Assembly: GCA_905233865.1 (NCBI GenBank)
Contig: CAJOGH010000015.1
Location: 1-11,225, forward strand
DNA length: 11,225 nucleotides
Direction of reading: 5' to 3'
DNA from: an uncultured Atopobiaceae bacterium
GTDB lineage: Bacteria; Actinomycetota; Coriobacteriia; Coriobacteriales; Atopobiaceae
The notes under the pieces were generated by a model, which searched no databases, was not told where the DNA came from, and saw nothing but the letters and a program-made list of their open reading frames with translations. Below are positions 1 to 6,800 of this stretch, piece by piece; position 1 is the stretch's first letter, and each line of letters begins with the position of its first letter. The translations under genes were made by a program, and so were the position numbers.

Positions 1-35
1 GAGATGCCGGCGATGCTCGAGCCCGCGCCGACGCC
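1..35 (+). repeat. Left arm of inverted repeat flanking the inverted C-domain piece
   Basis: Bases 1-35 are the reverse complement of 234-268 at 33 of 35 positions. The perfect core is 23 bases (10-32 against 237-259). Mismatches are 9/260 and 33/236. The arm may continue left of the window, so its true length is unknown. Confidence 0.9.
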
Positions 36-239
36 CTCGAGCTCCACGGCACCGACCTGGTACTCGTAGACGACGCTGGGGGCAAAGCCGTAGTCCGAGG
101 CGATGGCCGCAAAGGGGTAGGCCTCGTGCTCGATGGCACCCGCCAGTGTCTTGGCACAGGAGGCGACGAACGCCGACGCGTCCTCGTCGCCCACGGTCAC
201 GGCGAGCGGGAGGGTGTTCACGAACATGCCAACGGTGTC
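1..239 (-). other. Condensation-domain segment encoded on the opposite strand (inverted within the NRPS gene)
   Basis: Read on the minus strand from 239, this stretch is stop-free. It gives DTVGMFVNTLPLAV, then AIEHEAYPFAAIA, then PSVVYEYQVGAVELEG, and finally GVGAGSSIAGIS at the window edge. The GMFVNTLPL and YPF...YQ patterns are the conserved second half of NRPS condensation domains. The plus-strand gene then starts at the same GVGAGSSIAGIS and carries on with the rest of the domain. Flipping bases ~33-236 joins DTVGMFVN... through EGVGAG in frame to SSIAGISGILANEAKF and yields an uninterrupted domain. The piece is therefore not a separate gene. It is an inverted part of the same gene, or the turn of a fold-back chimera. 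Which of these is true depends on sequence left of base 1. Confidence 0.85.
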
Positions 240-3200
240 GGCGCGGGCTCGAGCATCGCGGGCATCTCCGGGATCCTTGCCAACGAGGCAAAGTTCAAGC
301 TCTCCGTGCACATCGAGATGGCCGACGGCGCGCCTGCCGTCGTGGTGTACTACAACGACGCGCTCTACAGCGAGGGCCTGGCCCAGAGCCTCGCCGACTC
401 CATCGTCATTGCGGCAAAGGCCCTCATTGCCGATCCCACGGCGCCGGTTCGCTCCATTAGCCTGCTGGACGACGCGCGCCGCGCTCAGCTTGATGGTATG
501 CACCAGGAGGCCACCGGTCCTGTTGACTTTGACCTTCTGCACGAGGCGCTCGAGGCGCAGGCGGACCGCACGCCCGACGCGCTCGCGCTCGTGGCGGCCG
601 ACGCGAGCCTGACCTACGCCGAGCTTGACGAGCGTGCGAATCGCATCGCGCATGCTCTTATCGACAAGGGCGTGCCGCCGCAAAGTCGCGTGGCACTGCT
701 GCTGCCGCGAACCTCGGACGTCATCGTTGCCATGTTTGGCGTGTGCAAGGCGGGCTGCGCCTACATCCCGTGCGACCGCGCCTACCCGGCCGAGCGCATC
801 GAACACATCCTGACCGACTCGGGTGCCGAGGTGGTCATCACTACGGCCGACAAGAGCGCGGAGGTGCGCGGCGCCGTCGACATCGCGGAGCTGCTGGCCT
901 GCCCGGACAGCTCGCGTCCCAGGGTGGATGTGGGACCCGATGACCTGGCGTACTTGATTTACACGTCTGGCTCCACCGGCAAGCCCAAGGGCGTCATGCT
1001 CACCCATCGCGGCGTGTGCAACTTTAACTCGCGCCATCCGTCCAACCTGCTCGTGGACGCGCTCGTGGGCAACGCGAACGCGTTCCTGAGCGTGACGACG
1101 CTGTCCTTTGACATGTCCGTCAAGGAGACGCTAACGCCGCTCGTCAATGGCGTGACGCTCGTGCTTGCGGACGAGTCGCAGGTCAACGATCCCGCCAAGC
1201 TGGCGGACCTCTTTGCGGCCACGGGCGCCGACGCCTTCAACGCCACGCACTCGCGCCTGAGGCAGTACCTCGAGTCTCCGTCGTTCGTGGAGGCCATCGC
1301 CCACGCCAAGGTGATCGCGTCGGGTGGCGAGAAGTACACCGAAGGCCTGTTGCCGCTGCTCCAGCGCTCGACCGAGGCGCGAATCATCAATACGTACGGA
1401 CCCACGGAGACCTGCGTGTCGTCCAACATGAAGGACCTCACGCACGAGACGGCCATCAGCGTGGGGCGGCCGCTGTACAACGTGTGGGAGTGCGTCGTCG
1501 ACGCGGACGGCAACGAGCTGCCCGTGGGCGTTGTGGGCGAGCTGCTCATTGGCGGGCCCGGCGTCGCGCGCGGCTACAACAACCTGCCAGACAAGACGGC
1601 CGAGGCCTTTGTGGAGCGCGACGGCATGCGGTGCTATCTCTCCGGCGACTACGCGCGTATGCTCCCGAGCGGCGACGTGGAGATTCTTGGCCGAACGGAC
1701 ACGCAGGTCAAGCTTCGCGGGCTGCGCATCGAGATAGGGGAGGTCGAGGCGGCGCTGGCGGCGGTGCCCAAGGTGAGCGCCGGGGCCGTGCGCATCGCGC
1801 GCATTGGTGGCGTCGAGCACCTGTGCGCGTACTTCAGCGCGACCGAGCGCCTGGACGTGGCCGACGTGCGCGGTGCCATGGCCGAGAGCCTGGCGGCGTA
1901 CATGGTGCCGTCGGCCTTCAAGCAGCTGGACGCCATGCCCATGACGCCCAATGGCAAGGTGGACTATCGCACGCTTCCCGCGGCCGAGCTCTTTCGCTCG
2001 AGCGGCATGGTCCAGGCGACCAACGAGACCGAGGCCGCCTTTTGCTCCATCTTTGGCGAGATCTTGGGGCTTGACGAGGTCGGCGCCACCGACAGCTTCT
2101 TTGACATCGGCGGCACGTCGCTCATGGCGATTCGCATTACCGTCGAGGCCGAGAAGCGCGGGTGGCAGGTCAGCTACGCCGATGTGTTTGCCAACCCGAC
2201 GCCGCGTGGGCTTGCCGCGGTGTGCGGCGAGGCCGGACCGGACGAGGCCGGAGGTGCGGCGGCCGAGGACAGCGAGATAAGCGACTTTGACTACGAGGCA
2301 ATCGACGAGCTGCTGTCCAACAACAACCTGCGCACGTTCACGGAGGGCGAGCGCAGGCCCCTGGGCAACATCTTGCTTGCGGGCGCCGTGGGATACCTGG
2401 GCATCCATATCCTTCGCGAGTACCTGGAGAACTATAGCGGTACGGCTTATTGCCTCGTGCGTCCGCACAAGACTGTGTCGGCCAAGATGCGCCTCAAGTA
2501 TCAGCTGTTCTACTACTTTGAGAAGGACTACGCGGAGCTCTTTGGGAGTCGCATCGTAGTCATTGAGGGCGACGTTACGAATGACATCAACCTGCCTGAT
2601 GACGCGCGCGTGGACACGGTCATCAACTGTGCTGCGGTGGTCAAGCACTTTAGCGTGGGCACGGAGATCGAGGACGTCAACGTGGGCGGCGCAGCCAAGC
2701 TCGTTGACTTCTGCCTGGACAAGGGCGCTGCGCTTGTGCAGATCTCCACGGGCTCCACGATGAAGTGCCCCCTGCGGCCTGGCGTGGACTTCGTGGGCAA
2801 GACGACCGAGCGCCACCTGTATGTGGGGCAGGACCTGCAGAACAAGTACACGCGCTCCAAGTTCCTGAGCGAGCGGCTGGTCCTCGACGCGGTCGCGCGC
2901 AAGGGGCTTGTGGGCAAGGTCATGCGCGTTGGCAACCTGGCACCGCGTGCCGGCGACGGCGAGTTCCAGATCAACTACGACACCAACGCGGCCATGGGGC
3001 GCCTCAAGTCCTACGCCATGCTGGGATGTGTGCCCTACGGTCAGCTGGACGCCACGATGGAGTTCTCGCCCATCGACCAGACGGCCAGGGCCATCCTCCT
3101 GCTCGCGCAGTCGCCTGACGGGTGTGTCGTCTTCCACCCCATCAACCACCACAAGGTGTTCATGAGCGACGTGTTCGAGGCCATGCGCGAATCCGGCCTG

Positions 3201-3476
3201 GACGTCGAGCCGGTGGAGCGTGACGTGTTCGTGCGCGAGCTCAGGACGGCCGAGGCCGACCCTGCCAAGGCGCGCGTGCTCACCAGCATGCTTGCCTATG
3301 CCGGCAAGGCCAAGGGCGCGCCGGTGGTGACGCCCGTCATCGACAATGGCTACACCATGCAGGTCCTGTACCGCCTTGGGTTCAGGTGGAGCGCCACCTC
3401 CATCTCCTATGTTGAGCAGTTCCTGGGTGCCCTGGAGGGGCTGGGCTTCTTTGATGAGGAGGAAGAGGAGGAGTAG
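3..3476 (+). CDS. NRPS terminal module: C (partial, rearranged)-A-PCP-thioester reductase; 5' end outside window
   Basis: This is the last module of a modular peptide synthetase, which activates one amino acid, condenses it and releases the chain reductively with NAD(P)H. Visible domains are a condensation tail (about 234-455), adenylation (about 530-1975), carrier (about 2010-2220) and reductase (about 2360-3470). Adenylation motifs are YTSGSTGKPKG near 957, NTYGPTET near 1389, YLSGDYA near 1635, GRTDTQVKLRGLRIE near 1690 and NGKVDYRTLP near 1950. The carrier serine is codon 2118-2120 in DIGGTSL. The reductase has a GAVGYLG nucleotide loop near 2380 and a YTRSK (YxxxK) pair at 2847-2861. The C-terminus is a run of Glu. 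The frame is open from base 3, so the true start is upstream. A GTG at 126 is the first in-window start codon, but it lies in the inverted piece and is probably not used. Domain calls are firm; the N-terminal ~78 codons (3-236) are not natural condensation-domain sequence in this orientation. Confidence 0.9.
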   Translation, partial: DAGDARARADALELHGTDLVLVDDAGGKAVVRGDGRKGVGLVLDGTRQCLGTGGDERRRVLVAHGHGEREGVHEHANGVGAGSSIAGISGILANEAKFKLSVHIEMADGAPAVVVYYNDALYSEGLAQSLADSIVIAAKALIADPTAPVRSISLLDDARRAQLDGMHQEATGPVDFDLLHEALEAQADRTPDALALVAADASLTYAELDERANRIAHALIDKGVPPQSRVALLLPRTSDVIVAMFGVCKAGCAYIPCDRAYPAERIEHILTDSGAEVVITTADKSAEVRGAVDIAELLACPDSSRPRVDVGPDDLAYLIYTSGSTGKPKGVMLTHRGVCNFNSRHPSNLLVDALVGNANAFLSVTTLSFDMSVKETLTPLVNGVTLVLADESQVNDPAKLADLFAATGADAFNATHSRLRQYLESPSFVEAIAHAKVIASGGEKYTEGLLPLLQRSTEARIINTYGPTETCVSSNMKDLTHETAISVGRPLYNVWECVVDADGNELPVGVVGELLIGGPGVARGYNNLPDKTAEAFVERDGMRCYLSGDYARMLPSGDVEILGRTDTQVKLRGLRIEIGEVEAALAAVPKVSAGAVRIARIGGVEHLCAYFSATERLDVADVRGAMAESLAAYMVPSAFKQLDAMPMTPNGKVDYRTLPAAELFRSSGMVQATNETEAAFCSIFGEILGLDEVGATDSFFDIGGTSLMAIRITVEAEKRGWQVSYADVFANPTPRGLAAVCGEAGPDEAGGAAAEDSEISDFDYEAIDELLSNNNLRTFTEGERRPLGNILLAGAVGYLGIHILREYLENYSGTAYCLVRPHKTVSAKMRLKYQLFYYFEKDYAELFGSRIVVIEGDVTNDINLPDDARVDTVINCAAVVKHFSVGTEIEDVNVGGAAKLVDFCLDKGAALVQISTGSTMKCPLRPGVDFVGKTTERHLYVGQDLQNKYTRSKFLSERLVLDAVARKGLVGKVMRVGNLAPRAGDGEFQINYDTNAAMGRLKSYAMLGCVPYGQLDATMEFSPIDQTARAILLLAQSPDGCVVFHPINHHKVFMSDVFEAMRESGLDVEPVERDVFVRELRTAEADPAKARVLTSMLAYAGKAKGAPVVTPVIDNGYTMQVLYRLGFRWSATSISYVEQFLGALEGLGFFDEEEEEE
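234..268 (-). repeat. Right arm of inverted repeat flanking the inverted C-domain piece
   Basis: This is the partner of 1-35, with 198 bases between the arms. On the plus strand it encodes GVGAGSSIAGI of the NRPS. Read on the minus strand it encodes DARARAD followed by TVGMFVN, so both readings make sense as condensation-domain sequence. The base-260 difference is synonymous (Ala GCG against GCC). Confidence 0.9.
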
Positions 3477-3483
3477 GGGAGTG

Positions 3484-3512
3484 GGCTCTTGTCGCCCGAG
3501 GTGGCAAGAGCC
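3484..3512 (+). terminator. Strong hairpin after the NRPS gene, possible terminator without a U-tract
   Basis: GGCTCTTG at 3484-3491 pairs perfectly with CAAGAGCC at 3505-3512. The stem can extend inwards to 3496/3500 with two G-T wobbles, leaving a 3-base loop. It lies 8 bases after the NRPS stop. No run of T follows, so a classical intrinsic terminator is not fully met. It could instead be an mRNA 3'-end stabiliser or an attenuator. Confidence 0.5.
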
Positions 3513-3525
3513 TGGCCCGTACCTG

Positions 3526-3531
3526 TAGAAT
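3526..3531 (+). promoter_or_regulatory. Possible -10 element (TAGAAT) for the STAS/phosphatase unit
   Basis: TAGAAT lies 44 bases upstream of the GTG start at 3575, just after the NRPS hairpin. No convincing -35 is seen at 16-18 bases. The same hexamer precedes the SEC-C gene at 6931. This is a weak call based on one hexamer and its position. Confidence 0.3.
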
Positions 3532-3574
3532 GTCATAAACGCCATGACGCGACGACCACACGATGGAGGTCCGA

Positions 3575-3865
3575 GTGAACATCATCAAGACCGTCGACGG
3601 CAGCAAGGCCACGCTCGCAATTGAGGGCTGGCTTGACACACAGACCGCACCCGAGCTCGGAGTGGCCCTTGGCCAGCTGGGCAAAGACGTGAGCGAGCTG
3701 GAGTTTGACTTTTCCAAGCTGGAGTACGTTTCGTCAGCGGGCCTGCGGCAGATAATGTCGGCCCACAAGAGGATGGCTGGCAACCTCGTTATCACGGGCG
3801 TTTCCGACGAGATCCAGGAGGTCTTTGACCTTACCGGCATGAGCAAGCGTCTTAAGATTCAGTAG
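3575..3865 (+). CDS. STAS-domain anti-sigma factor antagonist (SpoIIAA/RsbV-like)
   Basis: This small cytoplasmic partner-switching protein, in its dephosphorylated form, is expected to bind an anti-sigma kinase and free a sigma factor. At 96 residues it is about one STAS domain long. The motif LEYVSSAGLRQI carries the usual phospho-acceptor position, best matched by Ser54 (codon 3734). The acidic residue that precedes this serine in SpoIIAA/RsbV is Ser here, as in many STAS proteins outside the Bacillus type. I chose the GTG at 3575 because GGAGGT at 3565-3570 sits 4 bases before it. The ATG at 3563 overlaps that ribosome site and has none of its own; using it would add 4 residues. The phosphatase gene follows after 2 bases, so the two are surely co-transcribed and the phosphatase probably acts on this protein. 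Confidence 0.9.
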   Translation: MNIIKTVDGSKATLAIEGWLDTQTAPELGVALGQLGKDVSELEFDFSKLEYVSSAGLRQIMSAHKRMAGNLVITGVSDEIQEVFDLTGMSKRLKIQ

Positions 3866-3867
3866 TC

Positions 3868-5448
3868 ATGTTCAGGTCGGTCAGGACAAGGATTACCGTA
3901 GTCTTTGTCGTGTCCGTGTTGGTCTTTGGTGGCCTTGCCGGCTACTTTGGCTACCGGTACCTGCGCTGGAACGAGCACAGGATGTCGGACGAGATTGGCA
4001 GGAACGCCTCGGACATCTGTGCGGCGACCTACGACTACTACCTGAAAACATACGGCGATCTTACGCCTGGCTCGGATGCCTATGTGGAGTGCCGCAAGGA
4101 GCTTCGCAATATTTGTCAGCAAAGCCTTATGGACTACCTGTACGTGTACGAGGCCCATCCCGAGAATGGCACCGTCAAGTACCTGATGTGCGTCGCTGCC
4201 GATGACGAGCTTGATCAGAAGGTGCAGGAGGAGCGCGCGTACGGCACCGTTGTCGATCACGAGCTGACGCAACTGGAGTGGCTTGCGTTCGACGACTCCC
4301 TTTCCAGGGAGGCCGAGGTGGTCGACAACGAGTATGGCTTCGTGCTCACCTGGTTCAGCAATGTGGACAGTGCAAAGACCACAACGCTTGCGGCCGCCGA
4401 CTATTCTGTGGTAGATCAGCGCGAGCGCGTACTCCATTCGACGCTCCTTGTGTTGGCGCCGCTCATCGGCGGAATGCTGCTCGTTCTGCTCATCCAGATG
4501 CACGAGCTCAAGAAGCACGTCTTTGGCCCGCTTCGTGTGATTGCGGAGCGTATGAGGTCGTTCTCCGCGCGTGACGCCCGCCATCTTGAGCCCGTGGGCA
4601 TCACGACGAACGATGAGATGGGCGAGATTGCCGGTGCCTTTGAAGGCATGGCGCATGACATTGACGAGTACCTCGATGACATCGACGAGCTGACGGCCCA
4701 GCGCGTGCAGGCCGAGGTCGAGCTTGGCGTGGCCCGACGCATCCAACGAGGCGTCGTGCCCACCCTGACGCAGCGCTCGTTCGAGGGCTTGGACATCTGT
4801 GCGTTCTCGCATCCCGCGCGCAAGGTGGGCGGAGACTTCTACATCATGTTCCCCCGGTCGGACGGCACCGCTGCCCTTGTCGTGGGCGACGTGAGTGGCA
4901 AGGGCATGGCGGCCGCGCTCTTCATGGGCATGGTCAGCTCCATGTCGCGCGAAGGCCTCATGGCAGGCAGGGGACCCAAGGAGACGCTGGAGCGCGTGAA
5001 CACGCTGCTCACCGATTCCAACCCGGAGGGCCTGTTCGTGTCCATGTTCGCGGCGGTGTTTGACCCGCGCGACGGGCGTGTCACGTTCTGCAACGCGGGC
5101 CACATGCCGCCGCTCGTGGTCGGGCGTGACGTGCGCAGGCTCAAGGTCGACTCGGGCGAGCTTGTGGGTCTCTATGACGACATCGAGCTCGTGGAGGAGT
5201 CTCTCACGCTCACGCCCGGTGAGAGCCTGCTGCTCTTTACCGACGGCGTCAACGAGGCGACGAACGCCGCGAACGAGTTCATGGGCATGGAGCGCTTTGT
5301 GGACGCGCTTGAGGCGCACCTGCCCTTCGCGTGCGCGTTCGACCTGGCGGACGAGGCAGTGTGGGCGGTCAAGGTGTTCGCGGAGGGCTCGGAGCAGTTT
5401 GACGACCTGACGGTCGCCGTCATCCGGCGCGATGACGTCGCTCAATAG
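3868..5448 (+). CDS. Membrane-anchored SpoIIE/RsbU-type PP2C serine phosphatase with HAMP domain
   Basis: This 526-residue sensor phosphatase probably dephosphorylates the STAS protein encoded just upstream. Order of parts: transmembrane helix ~8-30 (ITVVFVVSVLVFGGLAGYFG), extracytoplasmic sensor region ~31-188, second helix ~192-210, HAMP-like linker ~211-265, coiled segment (DDIDELTAQRVQAEVELGVA), then the SpoIIE catalytic domain ~285-522. Metal-binding and catalytic motifs are KVGGDFY (~319), GDVSGKGMAAALF (~340), LLFTDGVNEATN (~455) and FDDLTVAVIRR (~511), so it looks catalytically complete. It starts 2 bases after the STAS stop with no good ribosome site, which suggests translational coupling. 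The sensor region resembles nothing I can name, and its ligand is unknown. No RsbW-like kinase gene is present within the window. Confidence 0.93.
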   Translation: MFRSVRTRITVVFVVSVLVFGGLAGYFGYRYLRWNEHRMSDEIGRNASDICAATYDYYLKTYGDLTPGSDAYVECRKELRNICQQSLMDYLYVYEAHPENGTVKYLMCVAADDELDQKVQEERAYGTVVDHELTQLEWLAFDDSLSREAEVVDNEYGFVLTWFSNVDSAKTTTLAAADYSVVDQRERVLHSTLLVLAPLIGGMLLVLLIQMHELKKHVFGPLRVIAERMRSFSARDARHLEPVGITTNDEMGEIAGAFEGMAHDIDEYLDDIDELTAQRVQAEVELGVARRIQRGVVPTLTQRSFEGLDICAFSHPARKVGGDFYIMFPRSDGTAALVVGDVSGKGMAAALFMGMVSSMSREGLMAGRGPKETLERVNTLLTDSNPEGLFVSMFAAVFDPRDGRVTFCNAGHMPPLVVGRDVRRLKVDSGELVGLYDDIELVEESLTLTPGESLLLFTDGVNEATNAANEFMGMERFVDALEAHLPFACAFDLADEAVWAVKVFAEGSEQFDDLTVAVIRRDDVAQ

Positions 5449-5458
5449 CCAGGTCCGC

Positions 5459-5494
5459 GTGCGTGCCGGGAAGCGGTTGACCCGGCATGCGCAC
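5459..5494 (+). terminator. Hairpin between the phosphatase and glycosyltransferase genes
   Basis: TGCCGGG at 5464-5470 pairs with CCCGGCA at 5481-5487. After a 2-base bulge (5488-5489), GTGCG at 5459-5463 pairs with CGCAC at 5490-5494. The loop is 10 bases. It starts 11 bases after the phosphatase stop. Only a weak T-containing tail (GCTCTTGTC) follows, so it may be a leaky terminator or a processing site. No promoter for the next gene is apparent, and read-through may supply it. Confidence 0.45.
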
Positions 5495-5505
5495 GCTCTT
5501 GTCGG
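5471..5505 (+). repeat. Intergenic repeat, copy 1 (AAGCGGT...ATGCGCACGCTCTTGTCGG)
   Basis: AAGCGGT at 5471-5477 and the 19-mer ATGCGCACGCTCTTGTCGG at 5487-5505 recur in the same order at 6794-6822. The spacing differs (9 against 3 bases). Both copies lie in short intergenic regions. Function unknown. Confidence 0.7.
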
Positions 5506-5560
5506 AAGGCAATTGGGTAAGCTTGGCTCATGGCACAGCCAAGGAGAGGAAGAGGGCGCA

Positions 5561-6748
5561 ATGAGGGTCTTCTGGTTCTGCATTCCGGCCTACGGTCACA
5601 CCAACCCCAGCATCGAGGTCGTGCGCGAGCTCGTGAGGCGTGGGCATGAGGTGCGCTACTATTCCTTTGACGAGTTCCGCGCCAAGATCGAGGACACTGG
5701 CGCCGCGTTCGTGAGATGCGACGAGTTCCTGCCGCCCATTGACGCGGCCTCCGAGCGTCGCCTGCACAAGGTGTCGACCACCGAGATGAGTGTGCGGTCG
5801 TTCCAGACAACCGCGCTCATGGACGCGACGGTCGCGGCCGACGTGGAGCGCTATAGCCCCGACCTCGTGGTGTCGGACTCGGCCTGCTTTTGGGGCAAGC
5901 TCTTTTGCCAGAAGCATCACCTACCCCTGGTTATCTCGACCACGACCTTTGCCTTTAACAGGTACTCGGCGCAGTACATGAAGTCGAGCGCGTCCGAGCT
6001 GGCCGACATGGTCTTTGGCCTCCCGCGCGTCAACCGCGAGCTCCGTAAGCTCAGGGGGCTCGGGTTTGACGTGAAGAGTGCCCTCGACATCGTCCAGAAC
6101 AAAGAGGACGACGACACTATCGTGTACACCTCGCGGCTCTTTCAGCCATGCGCCGACTCCTTTGACTCAAGCCACTATCGCTTTGTGGGTCCGTCGCTGA
6201 GGGCGGTGGAGCCGAGGGAAAAGACGGGCACGCCGCTTGTCTATGTGTCGTTGGGCACGGTGATCAACGACCACCCGGACTTCTATCGCAGCTGCATAGA
6301 GGCGGTGGCTGGTCAGGACGTGGAGCTGCTCATCTCGTGCGGTCAGAGCTTTGACGCCTCCGCCCTGGGCGAGTTGCCGGCAAATGTGACGGTTGAGCAC
6401 GCGGTCGACCAGCTCGACGTGCTCTCGCGCGCGAGCCTGTTTGTGACGCACTGCGGCATGAACAGCGTGTCCGAGGGACTCTATCTGGGCGTGCCGCTGC
6501 TGCTCTTTCCCCTTACGGGCGAGCAGCGTGCCGTGGCGCGTCGTGCGGAGGAGGTTGGCGCCGGCGTGCCTCTTGATCCGCGGGCGGCAAAGGACCCAGC
6601 GGCGATGTGGGAGGCACTCGCTGCTGCGCTGGGGGACGGCGGGCTTTTGGATGGTGCCGCGCGCATGCGCGACAACTTTTGCTCCTGCGAGGGCCCTGCT
6701 GGCGCCGCCGACTTCATTGAGTCACGTCTTGCCAGCGCTCGTTCCTGA
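5561..6748 (+). CDS. GT1-family glycosyltransferase (MGT/UGT type)
   Basis: This 395-residue enzyme of the UDP-glycosyltransferase superfamily (GT-B fold, macrolide-glycosyltransferase branch) moves a sugar from a nucleotide sugar to a small molecule or lipid. The N-terminal acceptor half opens with PAYGHTNPSIEVVRELVRRG, the hallmark GH-x-NP start of MGT proteins. The C-terminal donor half holds the UGT signature, starting at His297 with HCGMNSVSEGLYLGVP and continuing to GEQ near 322. I chose the ATG at 5561 over an earlier in-frame one at 5432 because the purine-rich AAGGAGAGGAAGAGG precedes it and the family motif begins at once; the earlier start would overlap the phosphatase gene. The acceptor is unknown. 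Proximity to the NRPS makes its peptide product a candidate, but a lipid is equally possible. Confidence 0.92.
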   Translation: MRVFWFCIPAYGHTNPSIEVVRELVRRGHEVRYYSFDEFRAKIEDTGAAFVRCDEFLPPIDAASERRLHKVSTTEMSVRSFQTTALMDATVAADVERYSPDLVVSDSACFWGKLFCQKHHLPLVISTTTFAFNRYSAQYMKSSASELADMVFGLPRVNRELRKLRGLGFDVKSALDIVQNKEDDDTIVYTSRLFQPCADSFDSSHYRFVGPSLRAVEPREKTGTPLVYVSLGTVINDHPDFYRSCIEAVAGQDVELLISCGQSFDASALGELPANVTVEHAVDQLDVLSRASLFVTHCGMNSVSEGLYLGVPLLLFPLTGEQRAVARRAEEVGAGVPLDPRAAKDPAAMWEALAAALGDGGLLDGAARMRDNFCSCEGPAGAADFIESRLASARS

Positions 6749-6757
6749 GCCTGCAAC

Positions 6758-6800
6758 ACCGCTTGCCGCAAGCTGCCTTGGGGCATCCTAGGCAAGCGGT
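6758..6800. repeat. Perfect 10-base inverted repeat downstream of the glycosyltransferase gene
   Basis: ACCGCTTGCC at 6758-6767 is the exact reverse complement of GGCAAGCGGT at 6791-6800. Between them a smaller hairpin TGCC-TTGG-GGCA (6774-6785) can form. It starts 10 bases after the glycosyltransferase stop. No U-tract follows on the plus strand; AAAAT comes next. It could be a bidirectional terminator-like structure or a protein site beside the possible -10 at 6800. Confidence 0.6.

Noticed and set aside
126..236. GTG at 126 as the genuine start of the NRPS
   Set aside because: The residues it would add are the antisense reading of a condensation domain, there is no ribosome site, and the frame is open to the window edge.
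1..239. A separate minus-strand NRPS gene diverging from the plus-strand one
   Set aside because: The two pieces are adjacent parts of one condensation domain that share the same GVGAGSSIAGIS joint, so one rearranged gene (or a fold-back) explains them better than two genes.
1131..3545. Very long open frame (804 codons) on the minus strand opposite the NRPS
   Set aside because: Its translation is a His/Arg/Leu-rich shadow with no motif, lying exactly antisense to a gene with clear domains. GC-rich codons make such frames open.
3563..3574. ATG at 3563 as start of the STAS gene
   Set aside because: It overlaps the GGAGGT that correctly serves the GTG at 3575, and has no ribosome site of its own.
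3859..5583. 574-codon minus-strand open frame opposite the phosphatase
   Set aside because: Composition typical of an antisense shadow (many His, Arg, Val); the plus strand carries all the SpoIIE motifs.
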